53,805 nt of DNA, taken from contig JBKPAJ010000084.1 in assembly GCA_046726375.1 (NCBI GenBank), positions 1 through 53,805 on the forward strand. The letters run 5' to 3'. The notes beneath the pieces were generated by a model. That model saw only the letters and a list, made by a program, of their open reading frames with translations. It was not told the origin of the DNA and searched no databases. The position numbers and the translations under genes were made by a program. Numbering within the stretch: position 1 is the first letter of the stretch; each line of letters begins with the position of its first letter. The stretch is from DASPWV01 sp046726375. Lineage in GTDB: Bacteria; Acidobacteriota; Vicinamibacteria; Vicinamibacterales; UBA2999. Positions 17,830-26,923 of this stretch are shown piece after piece.

Positions 17830-18572
17830 TGCGCGTTGCGGCGCTCTACGACATTCACGGCAACCTGCCCGCACTTGAAGCCGTGCTCGACGAAGTCCGC
17901 CAGGCCAAAGTGGACGAGATCGTCATCGGCGGAGATGTCGTGCCTGGCCCGATGTCGCGCGAAGCGCTCACCTGCTTGTTGGATCTCGACTTGCCCACAC
18001 GTTTCATTCAGGGCAACTGCGAGGTCGCCGTTCTGGCCGAGGTTGCGGGCGAGCAAGCGCGTGTCCCGGAGCAGGCGCGCGAAGCGATCCGCTGGGCAGC
18101 CGATCAACTGGATGCAGCCCAGCGAGAGCGTGTGGCGACGTGGCCCAAGACATCACGGCTCGAGATGCCCGGCATCGGAAACGTGCTGTTTTGCCACGCC
18201 ACGCCGCGCGACGAGAACGAGTGCTTCACGCGCGCAACCCCGGAAGACAAACTGCTGCCAATTTTCGAAGGACTTGGCGCTGCGGTCGTCGTGTGCGGTC
18301 ACACTCACATGCAATTCGATCGCATGGTGGGGTCCGTCCGAGTCGTCAACGCAGGCAGCGTAGGGATGCCGTTCGGCGACCCGGGCGCATATTGGTTGCT
18401 CCTGGGACCTGGCGTCGAGCTGCGTCGGACTACGTATGATCTCAACGCCGCCGCCGATCGCATTCGTCTGACGACTTATCCACAGGCGCAGGAATTTGCT
18501 GACAGGAACGTTCTGCAGCCGCCAAGTGAGGCGGCGATGACAGAGATACTCGCGCGCGTGGAGCTGAGGTGA
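17829..18572 (+). CDS. Calcineurin-like metallophosphoesterase (YfcE/MJ0936-like)
   Basis: Compact metallophosphoesterase, 247 aa. The five metal-site motifs are visible: D8-x-H10-GN, GGDVVPGP, GNCE, a His in VLFCHATPRDE and GHTHMQFDR. Members cleave phosphodiesters or phosphomonoesters, often nucleotides; the substrate is not evident. The start overlaps the preceding stop. Array B begins 8 bp after its stop. Confidence 0.85.
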   Translation: MRVAALYDIHGNLPALEAVLDEVRQAKVDEIVIGGDVVPGPMSREALTCLLDLDLPTRFIQGNCEVAVLAEVAGEQARVPEQAREAIRWAADQLDAAQRERVATWPKTSRLEMPGIGNVLFCHATPRDENECFTRATPEDKLLPIFEGLGAAVVVCGHTHMQFDRMVGSVRVVNAGSVGMPFGDPGAYWLLLGPGVELRRTTYDLNAAADRIRLTTYPQAQEFADRNVLQPPSEAAMTEILARVELR

Positions 18573-18580
18573 AGGCGCAC

Positions 18581-18740
18581 ATGTGGCGATGTCGCGACGT
18601 GGTGATCTGGCGATGTGATCTGACGATCGGCTGATGTAGTGATGTGTCTGTCGATGTGGCGATGTGATGTGGCGATGTGCCGCCACATCCTTACATCACA
18701 TCTTCACATCGCCAGACACATCGCCACATCGCCACATCGG
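18581..18740. repeat. Word array B (GCGATGT / ACATCGC), stop-anchored quasi-palindrome
   Basis: The left arm (about 18581-18678) iterates GTGGCGATGT-like words and the right arm (about 18679-18740) iterates the reverse complement CACATCGC. The centre of symmetry is near 18678. It starts 8 bp after the metallophosphoesterase stop and runs into the ribosome-binding site of the pentapeptide gene. Array F uses the same word. Confidence 0.8.
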
Positions 18741-18749
18741 GAGATGGCT

Positions 18750-19136
18750 ATGTCGGACCCCTTTCTTATCCGGTTGAAGTTCGGGTCTGCGCTCTGGAAT
18801 CGGTGGCGCCTCGAGAACCCTGATGCCGCGATTGTGCTCGACGAAGCGAACCTGGATGGGATGATCCTCACCGGCATCAACTTTTCGGGCGTCAGCTTGC
18901 GCCGCGCGTCGATGCATGCCACGAATTTGATGAACGCCGACCTTCGCGGGGCGGACCTCACCGGCGCGAACCTCGTCGAAGCCGATCTCATAGCTGCAAA
19001 CCTCGAAGGGGCGATCCTCAACGGAGCGAGTCTGCACGAAGCCGATTTGCTGGGCGCCAGGCTTACCGGCGCGCACTATTCGGCTGACGACCTCGCGGGC
19101 GCGTTACACGTGCCAGTTGATGTGGAGCGGCGCTAA
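18750..19136 (+). CDS. Pentapeptide repeat protein
   Basis: 128 aa with about twelve consecutive A(D/N)LxG-type pentapeptides from residue 30 to 110 (for example ANLDG, ADLRG, ADLTG, ANLVE), expected to form a right-handed quadrilateral beta-helix. The short N-terminus (FLIRLKFGSALWNRWR) lies outside the repeats. The start was set at 18750, six bases after GGGAG; an ATG at 18744 is the alternative. Cytosolic; no partner known. Confidence 0.85.
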   Translation: MSDPFLIRLKFGSALWNRWRLENPDAAIVLDEANLDGMILTGINFSGVSLRRASMHATNLMNADLRGADLTGANLVEADLIAANLEGAILNGASLHEADLLGARLTGAHYSADDLAGALHVPVDVERR

Positions 19137-19148
19137 AATGCCACCGTT

Positions 19149-20150
19149 ATGAACGACCGGACACTCTCCGCCCCCTTGTGCGCCCTCGTCGCGCTTGCAC
19201 TTGCCGCCACTTCCAGCTTGCTTGCCGATCAGAACGCGGCGCCTGCGCCTCCCACGGTCACGAAGGAAGACGTCGCCAAATGGATGACAGAACTCTCGAA
19301 TTGGGGGCGATGGGGCAAAGAAGATCAGGGCGGCACGCTCAACCTCATCACAGCGGACAAGCGTCGACAGGCGGTCGCGCTCGTGCGCGACGGCGTTTCA
19401 GTGTCGCTCGCACACACCGTCGACAAAGAGAAAGCGCTCGACAGCCCGCGGCCGCTGCAGCAGCAGATGACGCTCGACGCCGGCGGTCACGCCATGGATC
19501 TGTACACAATTTGGTATCACGGCTCGGTCATCACGCACATCGATTCGTTGTGTCACTACTCGTACGAAGGCAAGCTCTATAACGGGTTCGATCGCGCCAA
19601 GATCGCCGAGGGGCCCGGTTGTCCTGAGAACGGCATCGAGAATCAAAAAGGCGGCATTCTCACGCGCGGCGTGTTGATTGACTTGCCGCTCATGAACAAG
19701 GTTCCCTACCTCGAACCGGGTACACCGATCTATCCGTCCGATCTCGAAGCGTGGGAAAAGTTTGCCAACATCAAAATCGGGAGTGGCGACGCCGTCTTCC
19801 TGCGCACTGGCCGGTGGGCGTTGCGCACGCAGAAGGGGGCGTGGAACGTCGCGCGCGACGCGGCTGGATTCCACGCGTCGGTGATGCCGTGGTTGAAGCG
19901 CCGCGACATTGCGCTGCTCGGCAACGATGCCGTGAACGACGTGCAACCCTCGCGTGTCGAAGGCAACGGGCGTCCCATTCACCAGCTCGCAATTGTGGCG
20001 ATGGGACTGCCGCTCATCGACGTGATGGATCTCGAAGCGGTTGCCGCGCAGGCGGCACGCGTCAAGCGATGGGAATTTCTCCTCACCGCCGCGCCAGTGC
20101 CCGTGCTTGGTGGGACAGGTTTTCCCTTGAACCCCATCGCCACTTTCTGA
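19149..20150 (+). CDS. Exported cyclase-family (kynurenine formamidase-like) metal hydrolase
   Basis: Cyclase-superfamily protein of 333 aa with a signal peptide (residues 1-26). The metal motif H130-x-D132-x3-H136 is intact (THIDSLCH), and the usual downstream GVLIDLPL, GDAVFLRTG and H-A-S-V-MPWL segments follow. The family hydrolyses amide or lactone bonds (kynurenine formamidase, isatin hydrolase); secretion suggests a catabolic rather than biosynthetic role. A TAAAAT box at 19134-19139 lies 10 bases before the ATG and there is no ribosome-binding site, so a leaderless transcript is possible. Confidence 0.85.
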   Translation: MNDRTLSAPLCALVALALAATSSLLADQNAAPAPPTVTKEDVAKWMTELSNWGRWGKEDQGGTLNLITADKRRQAVALVRDGVSVSLAHTVDKEKALDSPRPLQQQMTLDAGGHAMDLYTIWYHGSVITHIDSLCHYSYEGKLYNGFDRAKIAEGPGCPENGIENQKGGILTRGVLIDLPLMNKVPYLEPGTPIYPSDLEAWEKFANIKIGSGDAVFLRTGRWALRTQKGAWNVARDAAGFHASVMPWLKRRDIALLGNDAVNDVQPSRVEGNGRPIHQLAIVAMGLPLIDVMDLEAVAAQAARVKRWEFLLTAAPVPVLGGTGFPLNPIATF

Positions 20151-20151
20151 G

Positions 20152-20434
20152 ATGTTCGGCCGCTATTCGATCGAGATCGTGCAAGAAGGGCGGTCGGGTA
20201 CGATTCGCTACGCCGAAAGAGATCGTCGGTACGACTTCTACTGGGAATTCGGCGGCGGCGACACGCTGGCGAGCATCACTGTGCCGACGCCGAGCCAGTG
20301 GCCGACGGCCCTGCCGTGGGCGGCCGATCGCCGCGAACGAGGTACTGCGCCGGGTGGCGAAGGAAGTCTGCAAGAAGCAGTGTCCGCGCTGTCGTCCGCA
20401 GTTTGGAGACAACTCAATCGACCTTGTCGAATAG
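20152..20434 (+). pseudogene. Small Cys-containing protein gene with a frameshift
   Basis: Starts one base after the cyclase stop. The first ~60 codons read MFGRYSIEIVQEGRSG... to PWAADRR; near 20332-20338 the sensible continuation moves to another frame (NEVLRRVAKEVCKKQCPRC..., stop at 20434). Merging both gives a coherent protein of about 93 residues ending in a C-x3-C-x2-C cluster. Left in the first frame it would fuse to the YjbR gene. A single extra base is the simplest explanation. Confidence 0.5.
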
Positions 20435-20448
20435 GTCTGAGGCGCAAG

Positions 20449-20781
20449 ATGACGACACGCACGTTTCGAAAAATCGCGCTCGGAATGGATGGCGCCATCG
20501 AAGCGGCCCACATGGGCCATCCCGACTTCCGCGCCAACGGCAAGATCTTCGCGACGCTTCACAGCGATGACAAGCACGGCATGGTGAAGCTCACGCCGGA
20601 GCAGCAACAACGCTTGGTGAGCGCACACCCGGACATGTTTGCGCCTGAAAACGGCGCCTGGGGCCGGCAAGGGTGCACCCGCGTGCGGCTCGCTGCCGCT
20701 GAAGAAGAGGCGCTTGGTGAAGCGATGACGCTCGCGTGGCAGAACGTCGCGCACGTGGTGTCAAAGAAGAAACGCAGATGA
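20449..20781 (+). CDS. MmcQ/YjbR family protein
   Basis: 110 aa, YjbR/CyaY-like fold used by a family of putative DNA-binding proteins. Motifs are ALGMDGAIEAAHMGHPDFRANGKIFATL and a C-terminal EEALGEAMTLAWQNVA helix. The start at 20449 has GAGG upstream and matches the family N-terminus. Its last codons (KKKRR stop) lie inside the first units of array C, so the repeat may have rewritten the C-terminus. Confidence 0.8.
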   Translation: MTTRTFRKIALGMDGAIEAAHMGHPDFRANGKIFATLHSDDKHGMVKLTPEQQQRLVSAHPDMFAPENGAWGRQGCTRVRLAAAEEEALGEAMTLAWQNVAHVVSKKKRR

Positions 20782-20878
20782 ACGCAGATGAAACGCAGAT
20801 AGACGCAGATGAAACGCAGATAGACGCAGATGAAACGCAGATAGACGGACGCAAATAGACGCAGATGGAACGGAGATG
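20770..20878. repeat. Word array C (ACGCAGATG), one-armed, overlaps stop codon
   Basis: About ten imperfect head-to-tail copies of AACGCAGATG with variants (ATAGACGCAGATG). No reverse-complement arm is seen. The stop codon of the yjbR gene (20779-20781) is part of the first units. It lies between convergent genes, with a separate hairpin at 21001-21026 farther on. Confidence 0.85.
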
Positions 20879-21000
20879 TCTTTAGGATCGTGAAGCGCGT
20901 TTTGAGCTCGTGAACGCGCCATGGCGTATTGTCGCAGTTACGATGTCTTCCAACATTTGGAGAGTGCCAGGAATTTCGTGTTGGGCATCTCGCCTTGTCT

Positions 21001-21026
21001 AGAAGCGCAGCTTCGGCTGCGCTTCT
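21001..21026. terminator. Perfect 11-bp stem with TTCG tetraloop between convergent genes
   Basis: AGAAGCGCAGC pairs perfectly with GCTGCGCTTCT around a TTCG loop, an unusually stable hairpin. There is no T-tract on either side, so it may work as a Rho-type or RNA-protecting 3' end. It lies 36 bp beyond the oxidase stop codon. Confidence 0.5.
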
Positions 21027-21061
21027 GCGCTCTTCCGGCGCCACCGTTTGCGGGCGCGTCG

Positions 21062-22675
21062 TCAGAACGGCTGAAACGGAGGCGACCCGTATCGAGCGTG
21101 CGTCAGCAGAGTGTACAGAGGATAGATATAGGCGATGGCCACGAGCACTACGGCAATCGCTGTCCAAATCCCGAACCGATCCCACACGCCAGTCGTGGTG
21201 ACCGGCTGCAACGGTACGGCAAACTCGAACGGCAGTGGCTCAATCTTGCGTCCCGTCGTCCACGTGGCAAACACGACGGTCACGAATGCCAGCGCGCTGA
21301 GGAATAGAATGACCCCACCCAGCGCAGCAACCAGCGTCAGACCACGCCAATCGGCGCCGTATTCGCCGGTCAACGCGCCGCTGTACACCCGTCGTGGCAT
21401 GCCACGCAGACCCGCGATGTGATAGCTCGTGCTGAAGAACACCATTCCGCCAAACCAGAGATACGGCTGGATTCGCGCCAACGATGCGAACTTCAGTTCG
21501 CGACCGATGAGCCGCGGCAGGAGCCAGTAGGTCGCGCCCATGAACGACAGCGCCACCGTCGTCCCGAGCGTCACGTGAAAGTGCCCCTGGATCCAAGCGG
21601 TGTTATGGACCATTGCGTTCATCGCGTACGCGGCGTTGATGACACCACCAAATCCGCCGAACACGAACGCGATCATCGAGAGCGCCACAGCCGCAAAAAA
21701 CGGGTCGCGCCACGGCAACCGGCCGATCCAGTTGAAGAGGCCCGTCGCGCCTTTCATTCGTCCGGCGACTTCCAACGACGCGAGCACGGTAAAGGCAGTG
21801 ACGAGACTTGGGTACACGACGGCATACGTCGTGATCGTGTGAGCGAGTTTCCAGCCCGCGCTGATGCCCGGGTCCGTGAACTGATGATGGAACCCGACCG
21901 GCGTGGAGAGAACAATGAAGACGATGAACGCCATTCGCGCCAGGGGATCGCTGAACAGTCGCCCGCCCGCAACCTGCGGCAGCACGTAGTACCACAGCAC
22001 GTACGCGGGAATTAGAAGGAAGTACACAAATGGATGGCCGAACCACCAGAAATACGTGCGCGCCAGGAGAGGATCAATTTTGTCGAACAGCCCGAGTGAC
22101 CAGGGGATCAGCATGCCGACCACTTCGAGGGCAAGGCCGGCGGTTGCCAGATACCACACGATCACCGTTGCCAACATGCCGTGCATCGACAGCGGAACCG
22201 GCACGCCCGGGTGCTCGCGCCGCCACGAGCGGTAGCTCGCAATCATCACGCCGCCCCACACCCACGACCCTACAACTAGCAGCGTGGCGCCTATGTAGAA
22301 GAGCGGATGCGCCTGCATTGGCGGATAGAACGTGTAAAGCACCGAGCTCTGTCCGCGAAGAATCGTGATTGCCGTCGTGACCGAACCAACGGCCGCCAGC
22401 CAGAACCCCGCCCACGCGACGCGTCGCCCGACAATTCGGCCAAGGCTCTCCTGCGCGAAGACGTAGCCCAGGCCCATGATGAAGAACGTTGTAAAGACCA
22501 GCGCCATCAAGACCCCATGCGCGGTCACGACGAGGTAATAGAAAGACTCACTGCGGACGGGAAAGGCGATGTCGGCAACCGATAGGCCCTGCAGCACACC
22601 CATGATGGATGCCACGCCGAACGCTGCAACGGAAACACCAAGGTGCGTCGCGGCAAGCGTATGACGGTCGGTCAT
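21062..22675 (-). CDS. cbaA: ba3-type cytochrome c oxidase subunit I
   Basis: Heme-copper oxidase catalytic subunit of the B (ba3) family, 537 aa with about 13 membrane helices. Visible ligand regions are the helix with WWFGHPFVYFLLIPAY (CuB His and the cross-linked Tyr region), HHQFTDPG with the CuB histidine pair and IQGHFHVTLGT (heme His pair). It reduces O2 at the membrane and pumps protons, and B-family enzymes often serve at low oxygen. The start at 22675 has GGGAGG upstream and overlaps the subunit II stop (ATGA). Gene order is IIa-II-I. Confidence 0.9.
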   Translation of the reverse strand: MTDRHTLAATHLGVSVAAFGVASIMGVLQGLSVADIAFPVRSESFYYLVVTAHGVLMALVFTTFFIMGLGYVFAQESLGRIVGRRVAWAGFWLAAVGSVTTAITILRGQSSVLYTFYPPMQAHPLFYIGATLLVVGSWVWGGVMIASYRSWRREHPGVPVPLSMHGMLATVIVWYLATAGLALEVVGMLIPWSLGLFDKIDPLLARTYFWWFGHPFVYFLLIPAYVLWYYVLPQVAGGRLFSDPLARMAFIVFIVLSTPVGFHHQFTDPGISAGWKLAHTITTYAVVYPSLVTAFTVLASLEVAGRMKGATGLFNWIGRLPWRDPFFAAVALSMIAFVFGGFGGVINAAYAMNAMVHNTAWIQGHFHVTLGTTVALSFMGATYWLLPRLIGRELKFASLARIQPYLWFGGMVFFSTSYHIAGLRGMPRRVYSGALTGEYGADWRGLTLVAALGGVILFLSALAFVTVVFATWTTGRKIEPLPFEFAVPLQPVTTTGVWDRFGIWTAIAVVLVAIAYIYPLYTLLTHARYGSPPFQPF

Positions 22676-23148
22676 CGCGCCTCCCTGACGATCAACTTTC
22701 CGACCATGTTGTGGTGATAGATTCCGCAATATTCGTGGCAGGTGATCAGGTATTCACCCGGCTTTGCGAAGGTGACCGTAAACTGGCTCACGTAACCCGG
22801 AATCGCCATCGCGTTGGCGTTTGTGCCGACCACATCCAGACCGTGCACCACGTCACCGCTGGTCAACCGAAACGTCACCGGCCGATTCGCCGCCACTTCG
22901 ATCGGATCCGGGGTAAAGGCGAACATGGTCGCGACGACGGGTACGACGACGCTCCCGTCCGACCGCGTTGTGACAGTAGGATTTCCGAATTCCGGGTGTT
23001 CGCCGAGCGCGGTCGGGTCAACGGTTTCGATGTGACTGGCGGGATGCACTGCTTGGACGCCAGCCATCACGAAGATCGTCGTGAGAAAGATCCCGATAAC
23101 CGCCGCGGCGGCCCACATCCAGATGCGCTCGTAGAGATCGACGTTCAT
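22672..23148 (-). CDS. cbaB: ba3-type cytochrome c oxidase subunit II (CuA)
   Basis: 158 aa: one N-terminal transmembrane helix (about 10-33) and a cupredoxin domain. CuA ligands are all present: H102, then C137-x-E139-x-C141-x3-H145-x2-M148 in CHEYCGIYHHNM. It accepts electrons from a cytochrome or cupredoxin and passes them to subunit I. The single-helix, short form is typical of ba3 oxidases. Coupled to subunit I. Confidence 0.9.
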   Translation of the reverse strand: MNVDLYERIWMWAAAAVIGIFLTTIFVMAGVQAVHPASHIETVDPTALGEHPEFGNPTVTTRSDGSVVVPVVATMFAFTPDPIEVAANRPVTFRLTSGDVVHGLDVVGTNANAMAIPGYVSQFTVTFAKPGEYLITCHEYCGIYHHNMVGKLIVREAR

Positions 23149-23166
23149 CGGCTCACGTTGTGCGCC

Positions 23167-23289
23167 TCAAAGGTGAGGAGCGCCGCGCTCGAGGAACACC
23201 AACACGAACATCGCGAGCCATCCCAGGGCGAAGAACAAACCGAGGAGGGCGACGAGCGCGAGCGTACCTCGCGGATGCGGCTCATCCAT
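23167..23289 (-). CDS. cbaD: ba3 oxidase small subunit IIa (40 aa)
   Basis: A 40-residue frame directly upstream of subunit II on the same strand: MDEPHPRGTLALVALLG, then one hydrophobic helix (FALGWLAMFVLVFLE) and RGAPHL. The size, single helix and position match the small subunit IIa of ba3 oxidases (COX2A-like). It is shorter than usual gene-calling cut-offs. No strong ribosome-binding site. A gap of 18 bp to subunit II. Confidence 0.75.
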   Translation of the reverse strand: MDEPHPRGTLALVALLGLFFALGWLAMFVLVFLERGAPHL

Positions 23290-23400
23290 AGGTCATGACC
23301 GATGCGCATGATACCCCTTAACACACGCTCAAGGGTGGCGGACCGGCTCACCGGCTCATGAACGTCCGTCGTGCAAAGGCGTCACGGAACGTGCCAGCGT

Positions 23401-25089
23401 TTATGGGAACGAAGACGGCGCGACGCGACGCTTGGTCGCTTGCTCGAAGGCGAACGCGAGCTCGATAAGTCTGGTCTCGCTGCACTGCGCGCCTGTAAAA
23501 CCGACGCCGAACGGCGCCGGCCTGGCGTCGAACCCTGGAGGAAACGCCGGCGTGGGTGCATTCGGAACCAGGCCAAACGGCACGACGATGATCGGATAGC
23601 CCGCTCGCGCGGCGAGTCCGGCGCCCGAGCCGCCAGGCGTAAGAATCGCATCGAGCCTATGGGCTTTCAGGACGCCGTCGATGCCGCGATCGCGGCTGAG
23701 CAGCCAATCCTTTTTGTGATCGTCTTCGAAGCGGGCGCGGTCGAACTCGACATCCATCTCGTCAGAGATATCGAGACGTGACTGTCCGAATCGCGCCGCG
23801 CCGGCTTTGGCGTGCGCGAGGTTCCACTCGCGCAGCTCGGTGAGCGTCTTCACCGGCGCCGATGGTCCAAGCGTTTTGAGCCACGCGTTGAAATCGCGCT
23901 TCATGCCGTACTTGAAGTTCACGGAACAGTTCTGATCCTTGCCCTTGGCTTGATCGCCGCCAGAACAGTAGTCAAACAGCAGGAAGTTGGCGTTCGCGTC
24001 TTTGTCCACAAAGCTCGGCACCTCGGCTGGATCGACCACGGTGGCGCCTTGCTGCTTGAGAACCGCGATCGCGTCGGCCATCACCTTTGCCTGTTCGGGA
24101 TTGAGACCGCCGCGAGGGCGTTGCTCGCCGGGCAATGTGACCGCGTCGTAGTAGAACGCGCGCGGTATGCCGATGCGGGCGCCCTTCAATCCACCTGCGT
24201 CGAGGAACTTCGTGTAGTCGCGGCCGGGCGGCGGCGTGCAGGTCCGCGTTGCGGCATCGTTTGGATCAGGCGAGGCACCTTCGAGCGCGCCCATCATGAT
24301 CGCGGCGTCAGTGACGGTGCGCGTCATCGGACCGGCGGTGTCGTGATCGGCAGTGATCGGAATGACACCGTAGCGACTGATCCGACCAATGGTCGGACGA
24401 ATGCCCACGAGCATGTTCGCGTTGGATGGACTGATCACCGAACCACCGGTGTCGGTGCCAACGTTTGCCGCCCAAAGGTTCGCCGCAGTACCCACGCCCG
24501 AACTCGATCCCCCGGTCTGCAGCGCCGGTCGTCCGTCGAACGTTGCATCGCGTGGATCGAGCCGAGGATCGTAAGGGTTGTAGGCGAAGCCGCCGACGGC
24601 GTTGTAGTTGCCCGGCATCGGATTCGGCGCGCCCGCAACCCAGTTGGCGAGCTCGGTCAATCCCGCCTTGGCGATGATGATCGCTCCGGCATCCCGAAGG
24701 TTCTTGGTCAGTGTCGCTTCATACGGCGGCGTGTAGCCGAGAAAGGCGAGCGCGCCGCCCGTCGTGGGGAGATGCGTCGTATGAATGTTGTCCTTGAGGG
24801 CCACGGGAATCCCGTGCAACGGCCCTCGGACTTTTCCCTGCGCACGTTCGCGATCGAGGGCGTCCGCTTCCTCGAGCGCATGCGGATTCACGGCCAGCGC
24901 TGCATTGAGCCGATCCTCGTACACCGCGATGCGCAGGAGGTATTGCGCGACGAGCTCGCGCGATGTGAGTTGCCCCTTGGCCATTGCCGCTTGCATCTGC
25001 GGGATCGTGGCCTCGACGACATTGAAACCTGGCGCCGCTGCGAGGGCGCCGAATAGCACTGCGGACGCGAGCGTGACAATGCCCTTCAT
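23401..25089 (-). CDS. Exported amidase (amidase signature family)
   Basis: 562 aa with a signal peptide (residues 1-20). The Ser-cisSer-Lys triad is seen as K99 in VALKDN, the Ser cluster in TGGSSSG (about 195-197) and the nucleophile S217 in DTGGSVISP. The remainder follows GatA-like amidases (VGIRPTIGRISRYGVIPI). Secretion distinguishes it from the tRNA amidotransferase; the likely task is hydrolysis of an external amide or peptide-like substrate. A related exported amidase lies at 36090-37925. Confidence 0.85.
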   Translation of the reverse strand: MKGIVTLASAVLFGALAAAPGFNVVEATIPQMQAAMAKGQLTSRELVAQYLLRIAVYEDRLNAALAVNPHALEEADALDRERAQGKVRGPLHGIPVALKDNIHTTHLPTTGGALAFLGYTPPYEATLTKNLRDAGAIIIAKAGLTELANWVAGAPNPMPGNYNAVGGFAYNPYDPRLDPRDATFDGRPALQTGGSSSGVGTAANLWAANVGTDTGGSVISPSNANMLVGIRPTIGRISRYGVIPITADHDTAGPMTRTVTDAAIMMGALEGASPDPNDAATRTCTPPPGRDYTKFLDAGGLKGARIGIPRAFYYDAVTLPGEQRPRGGLNPEQAKVMADAIAVLKQQGATVVDPAEVPSFVDKDANANFLLFDYCSGGDQAKGKDQNCSVNFKYGMKRDFNAWLKTLGPSAPVKTLTELREWNLAHAKAGAARFGQSRLDISDEMDVEFDRARFEDDHKKDWLLSRDRGIDGVLKAHRLDAILTPGGSGAGLAARAGYPIIVVPFGLVPNAPTPAFPPGFDARPAPFGVGFTGAQCSETRLIELAFAFEQATKRRVAPSSFP

Positions 25090-25101
25090 AGGGCCGGTAT
25101 C

Positions 25102-26492
25102 TTAGCCGGGATTGAGGCTCAGCGCCCCCTCGCTATCGCCAAAACTCGCCAGGTGGTCGTGGCCGAGCGCATGCAACACGCTCAGCATGGCGTTGGCCAG
25201 CGGCGTGCCGGGTGGTGCCTTGATGTGGACGCCGCCTGTTAGTGCGCCGCTGGCGCGACCGGCGATGAAAAACGGTACGCGCTTGTGGTTGTGCTCGTTC
25301 GAGTCGCCCATCGGCGAGCCGTAGAGCACGACCGAGTTGTCGAGCAGTGTCGCTCCGTCGTCTGGCGTGTCGCGCAGTTTGTGCAGCAGATCTGCGACGA
25401 GGCTGACGTGATACGTGTTCAGCTTGGCGAAGTTGAGAATCTTGGCCTCGCGGCCGCTGTGATGCGAGGTCGGGTGGAAGGGGCCAAGGAAGCCGCTTTC
25501 CGGGTACACGCGATTTGAGTTGTCACGACCGAGCTTGAAGGCAACTACACGCGTGATGTCGGCGGAGAAGGCGAGCACCTGGAGATCGAACATCAGCTGC
25601 ACGTGCTCCGAGAACGAATCGGGCACGCCGGCAGGCGCGTCCGGGAATTCGCGTGGTTCGCCGCTGCGGCTGTACGTCTCGATGTTCTGAATGCGCCGCT
25701 CGATCTCGCGGATGTGCTCGAGATACTCGTTGAGCCGTGCTCGATCCCGCGCCCCGAGCGAGTTGGCGAGCTGCGGCACCGACGCGATCACCCAATCGAG
25801 GATGCTACGGTCCTCGGCGAGGCGCCGGCGCCGTTCCTCCGGCGGCAGTCCGTCGGTGAAGGATCCAAACAGCTTGTCGAACACCACACGCGGGTCGCGA
25901 TCCATCGGCAGCGGACGCGTGGGAGATGCCCAGCTGATCGTGTCGGTGTAGACGCAGGAGTAACCGTAGCCGCATCCGCCGGCCTGGTCGATTGGCTCGA
26001 TGCACATCTGCACCGACGGCAACGGCGTATCCTGTCCGAAGCGGTGCGCGTGCAGCTGATCCAGCGATGTGCCTGCTTCCACGTCGGCGCCGAGCGTGCG
26101 CTTCGGATGCGATTGGGTGAGAAAGACGGCGCTGGATCGAAAATGATCGCCGCCCACTTCGTGCACTTCGTAGGCGCCAGCGCTGGGACAGTCGGTGTTG
26201 CTAACGATGGTGAGATGGTCGCGAAACGCCTCGAGCGACGAAAGGCTCGTAGGGCTCAGATCGAAGTGGCGCCCCCTGCAGCTGGCGCCCACAAATTCTT
26301 TTTGACTCCGATCGTCGTGCTGCCGGCCGACCCGTGCACCATCTCGATGCACACGAGCCGCCGCTTGCGTGTGGCGGTTGCCACTGACGCGCGTCCGGCC
26401 GGCACCATGGCGTCGAGCAGCGGCAGCGCGATAGCGGTGCCGATGCCCTTCAGCACAGTGCGCCGCGGCAGATGTTTCCCCGTGACGAACAT
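25102..26492 (-). pseudogene. DUF1552 protein with twin-arginine-type leader, one frameshift
   Basis: DUF1552 family, whose members pair with exported cytochrome-type proteins (DUF1588/1592) in Planctomycetota and Acidobacteriota; function unknown. The N-terminal frame (from 26492) gives LPRRTVLKGIGTAIALPLLD, a Tat-like signal, then RRLVCIEMVHG and LWAPAAGG. At the G5 run 26272-26276 the homology moves to the frame ending at 25102 (RHFDLSPTSLSSLEAFRDHL... to SLNPG). Adding one G restores a 463-residue protein of normal length. So this is either a recent frameshift, slippage or an assembly error. No DUF1592 partner is adjacent. Confidence 0.8.
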
Positions 26493-26499
26493 GGCTGCG

Positions 26500-26865
26500 C
26501 TACTTTCGTTTCTTCAGCCGTTCTGCAGTCCACTGGTGCTTCCCACGGGGCGTGTCCAGATCGCCCGCGAGGGTGCCGTCCTCCTGCATCTTGCCGACGA
26601 ACTTCAGGGGAGCGGCATGTCCGTCGGCATCTCGGATTTCAGCTCTCACTGAGAGAGTGAAGGCACCGTCGACGAATTCCCCTTCGACGGGCGCCTCTTT
26701 GCCCATGAGGAGCATCGTGCCGGTGAGTTTGGTCCCGGATTGCTCGAGCACCAGGCCGCTCTGCATGACGTGATCGCCGATGAGCGACAGCGTCCAGTCG
26801 CCGGTGAGGTTCGCGGGTTCCTGAACGGCAAGAGACCCAACTAGAGCGAGCGCGATTTTGAACAT
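26500..26865 (-). CDS. Small exported lipocalin-like protein
   Basis: 121 aa with a short signal peptide (residues 1-14) and a repeated beta-strand pattern starting NLTGDWTLSL and SGTKLTGTM...GEFVDGAFTLSV, common in secreted proteins next to DUF1552 and amidase genes. Strong GGAGG ribosome-binding site. It is divergent from the response regulator at 27000 and shares the 134-bp control region with it. Confidence 0.7.
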   Translation of the reverse strand: MFKIALALVGSLAVQEPANLTGDWTLSLIGDHVMQSGLVLEQSGTKLTGTMLLMGKEAPVEGEFVDGAFTLSVRAEIRDADGHAAPLKFVGKMQEDGTLAGDLDTPRGKHQWTAERLKKRK

Positions 26866-26923
26866 TGGATCCTCCAGGCGCGCCTAAAGGTGCGCCACTC
26901 CATGACAAGGACATCACGCACTC

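Noticed and set aside
9827..20781. Integron-like cassette array of small same-strand genes
   Set aside because: Genes are small, unrelated and co-oriented, but many overlap by 1-4 bases and no attC-like palindromes lie between them; no integrase gene is present.
20770..20878. CRISPR array
   Set aside because: Units are ~10 bp and contiguous, with no spacers and no cas genes; the same holds for the other arrays.
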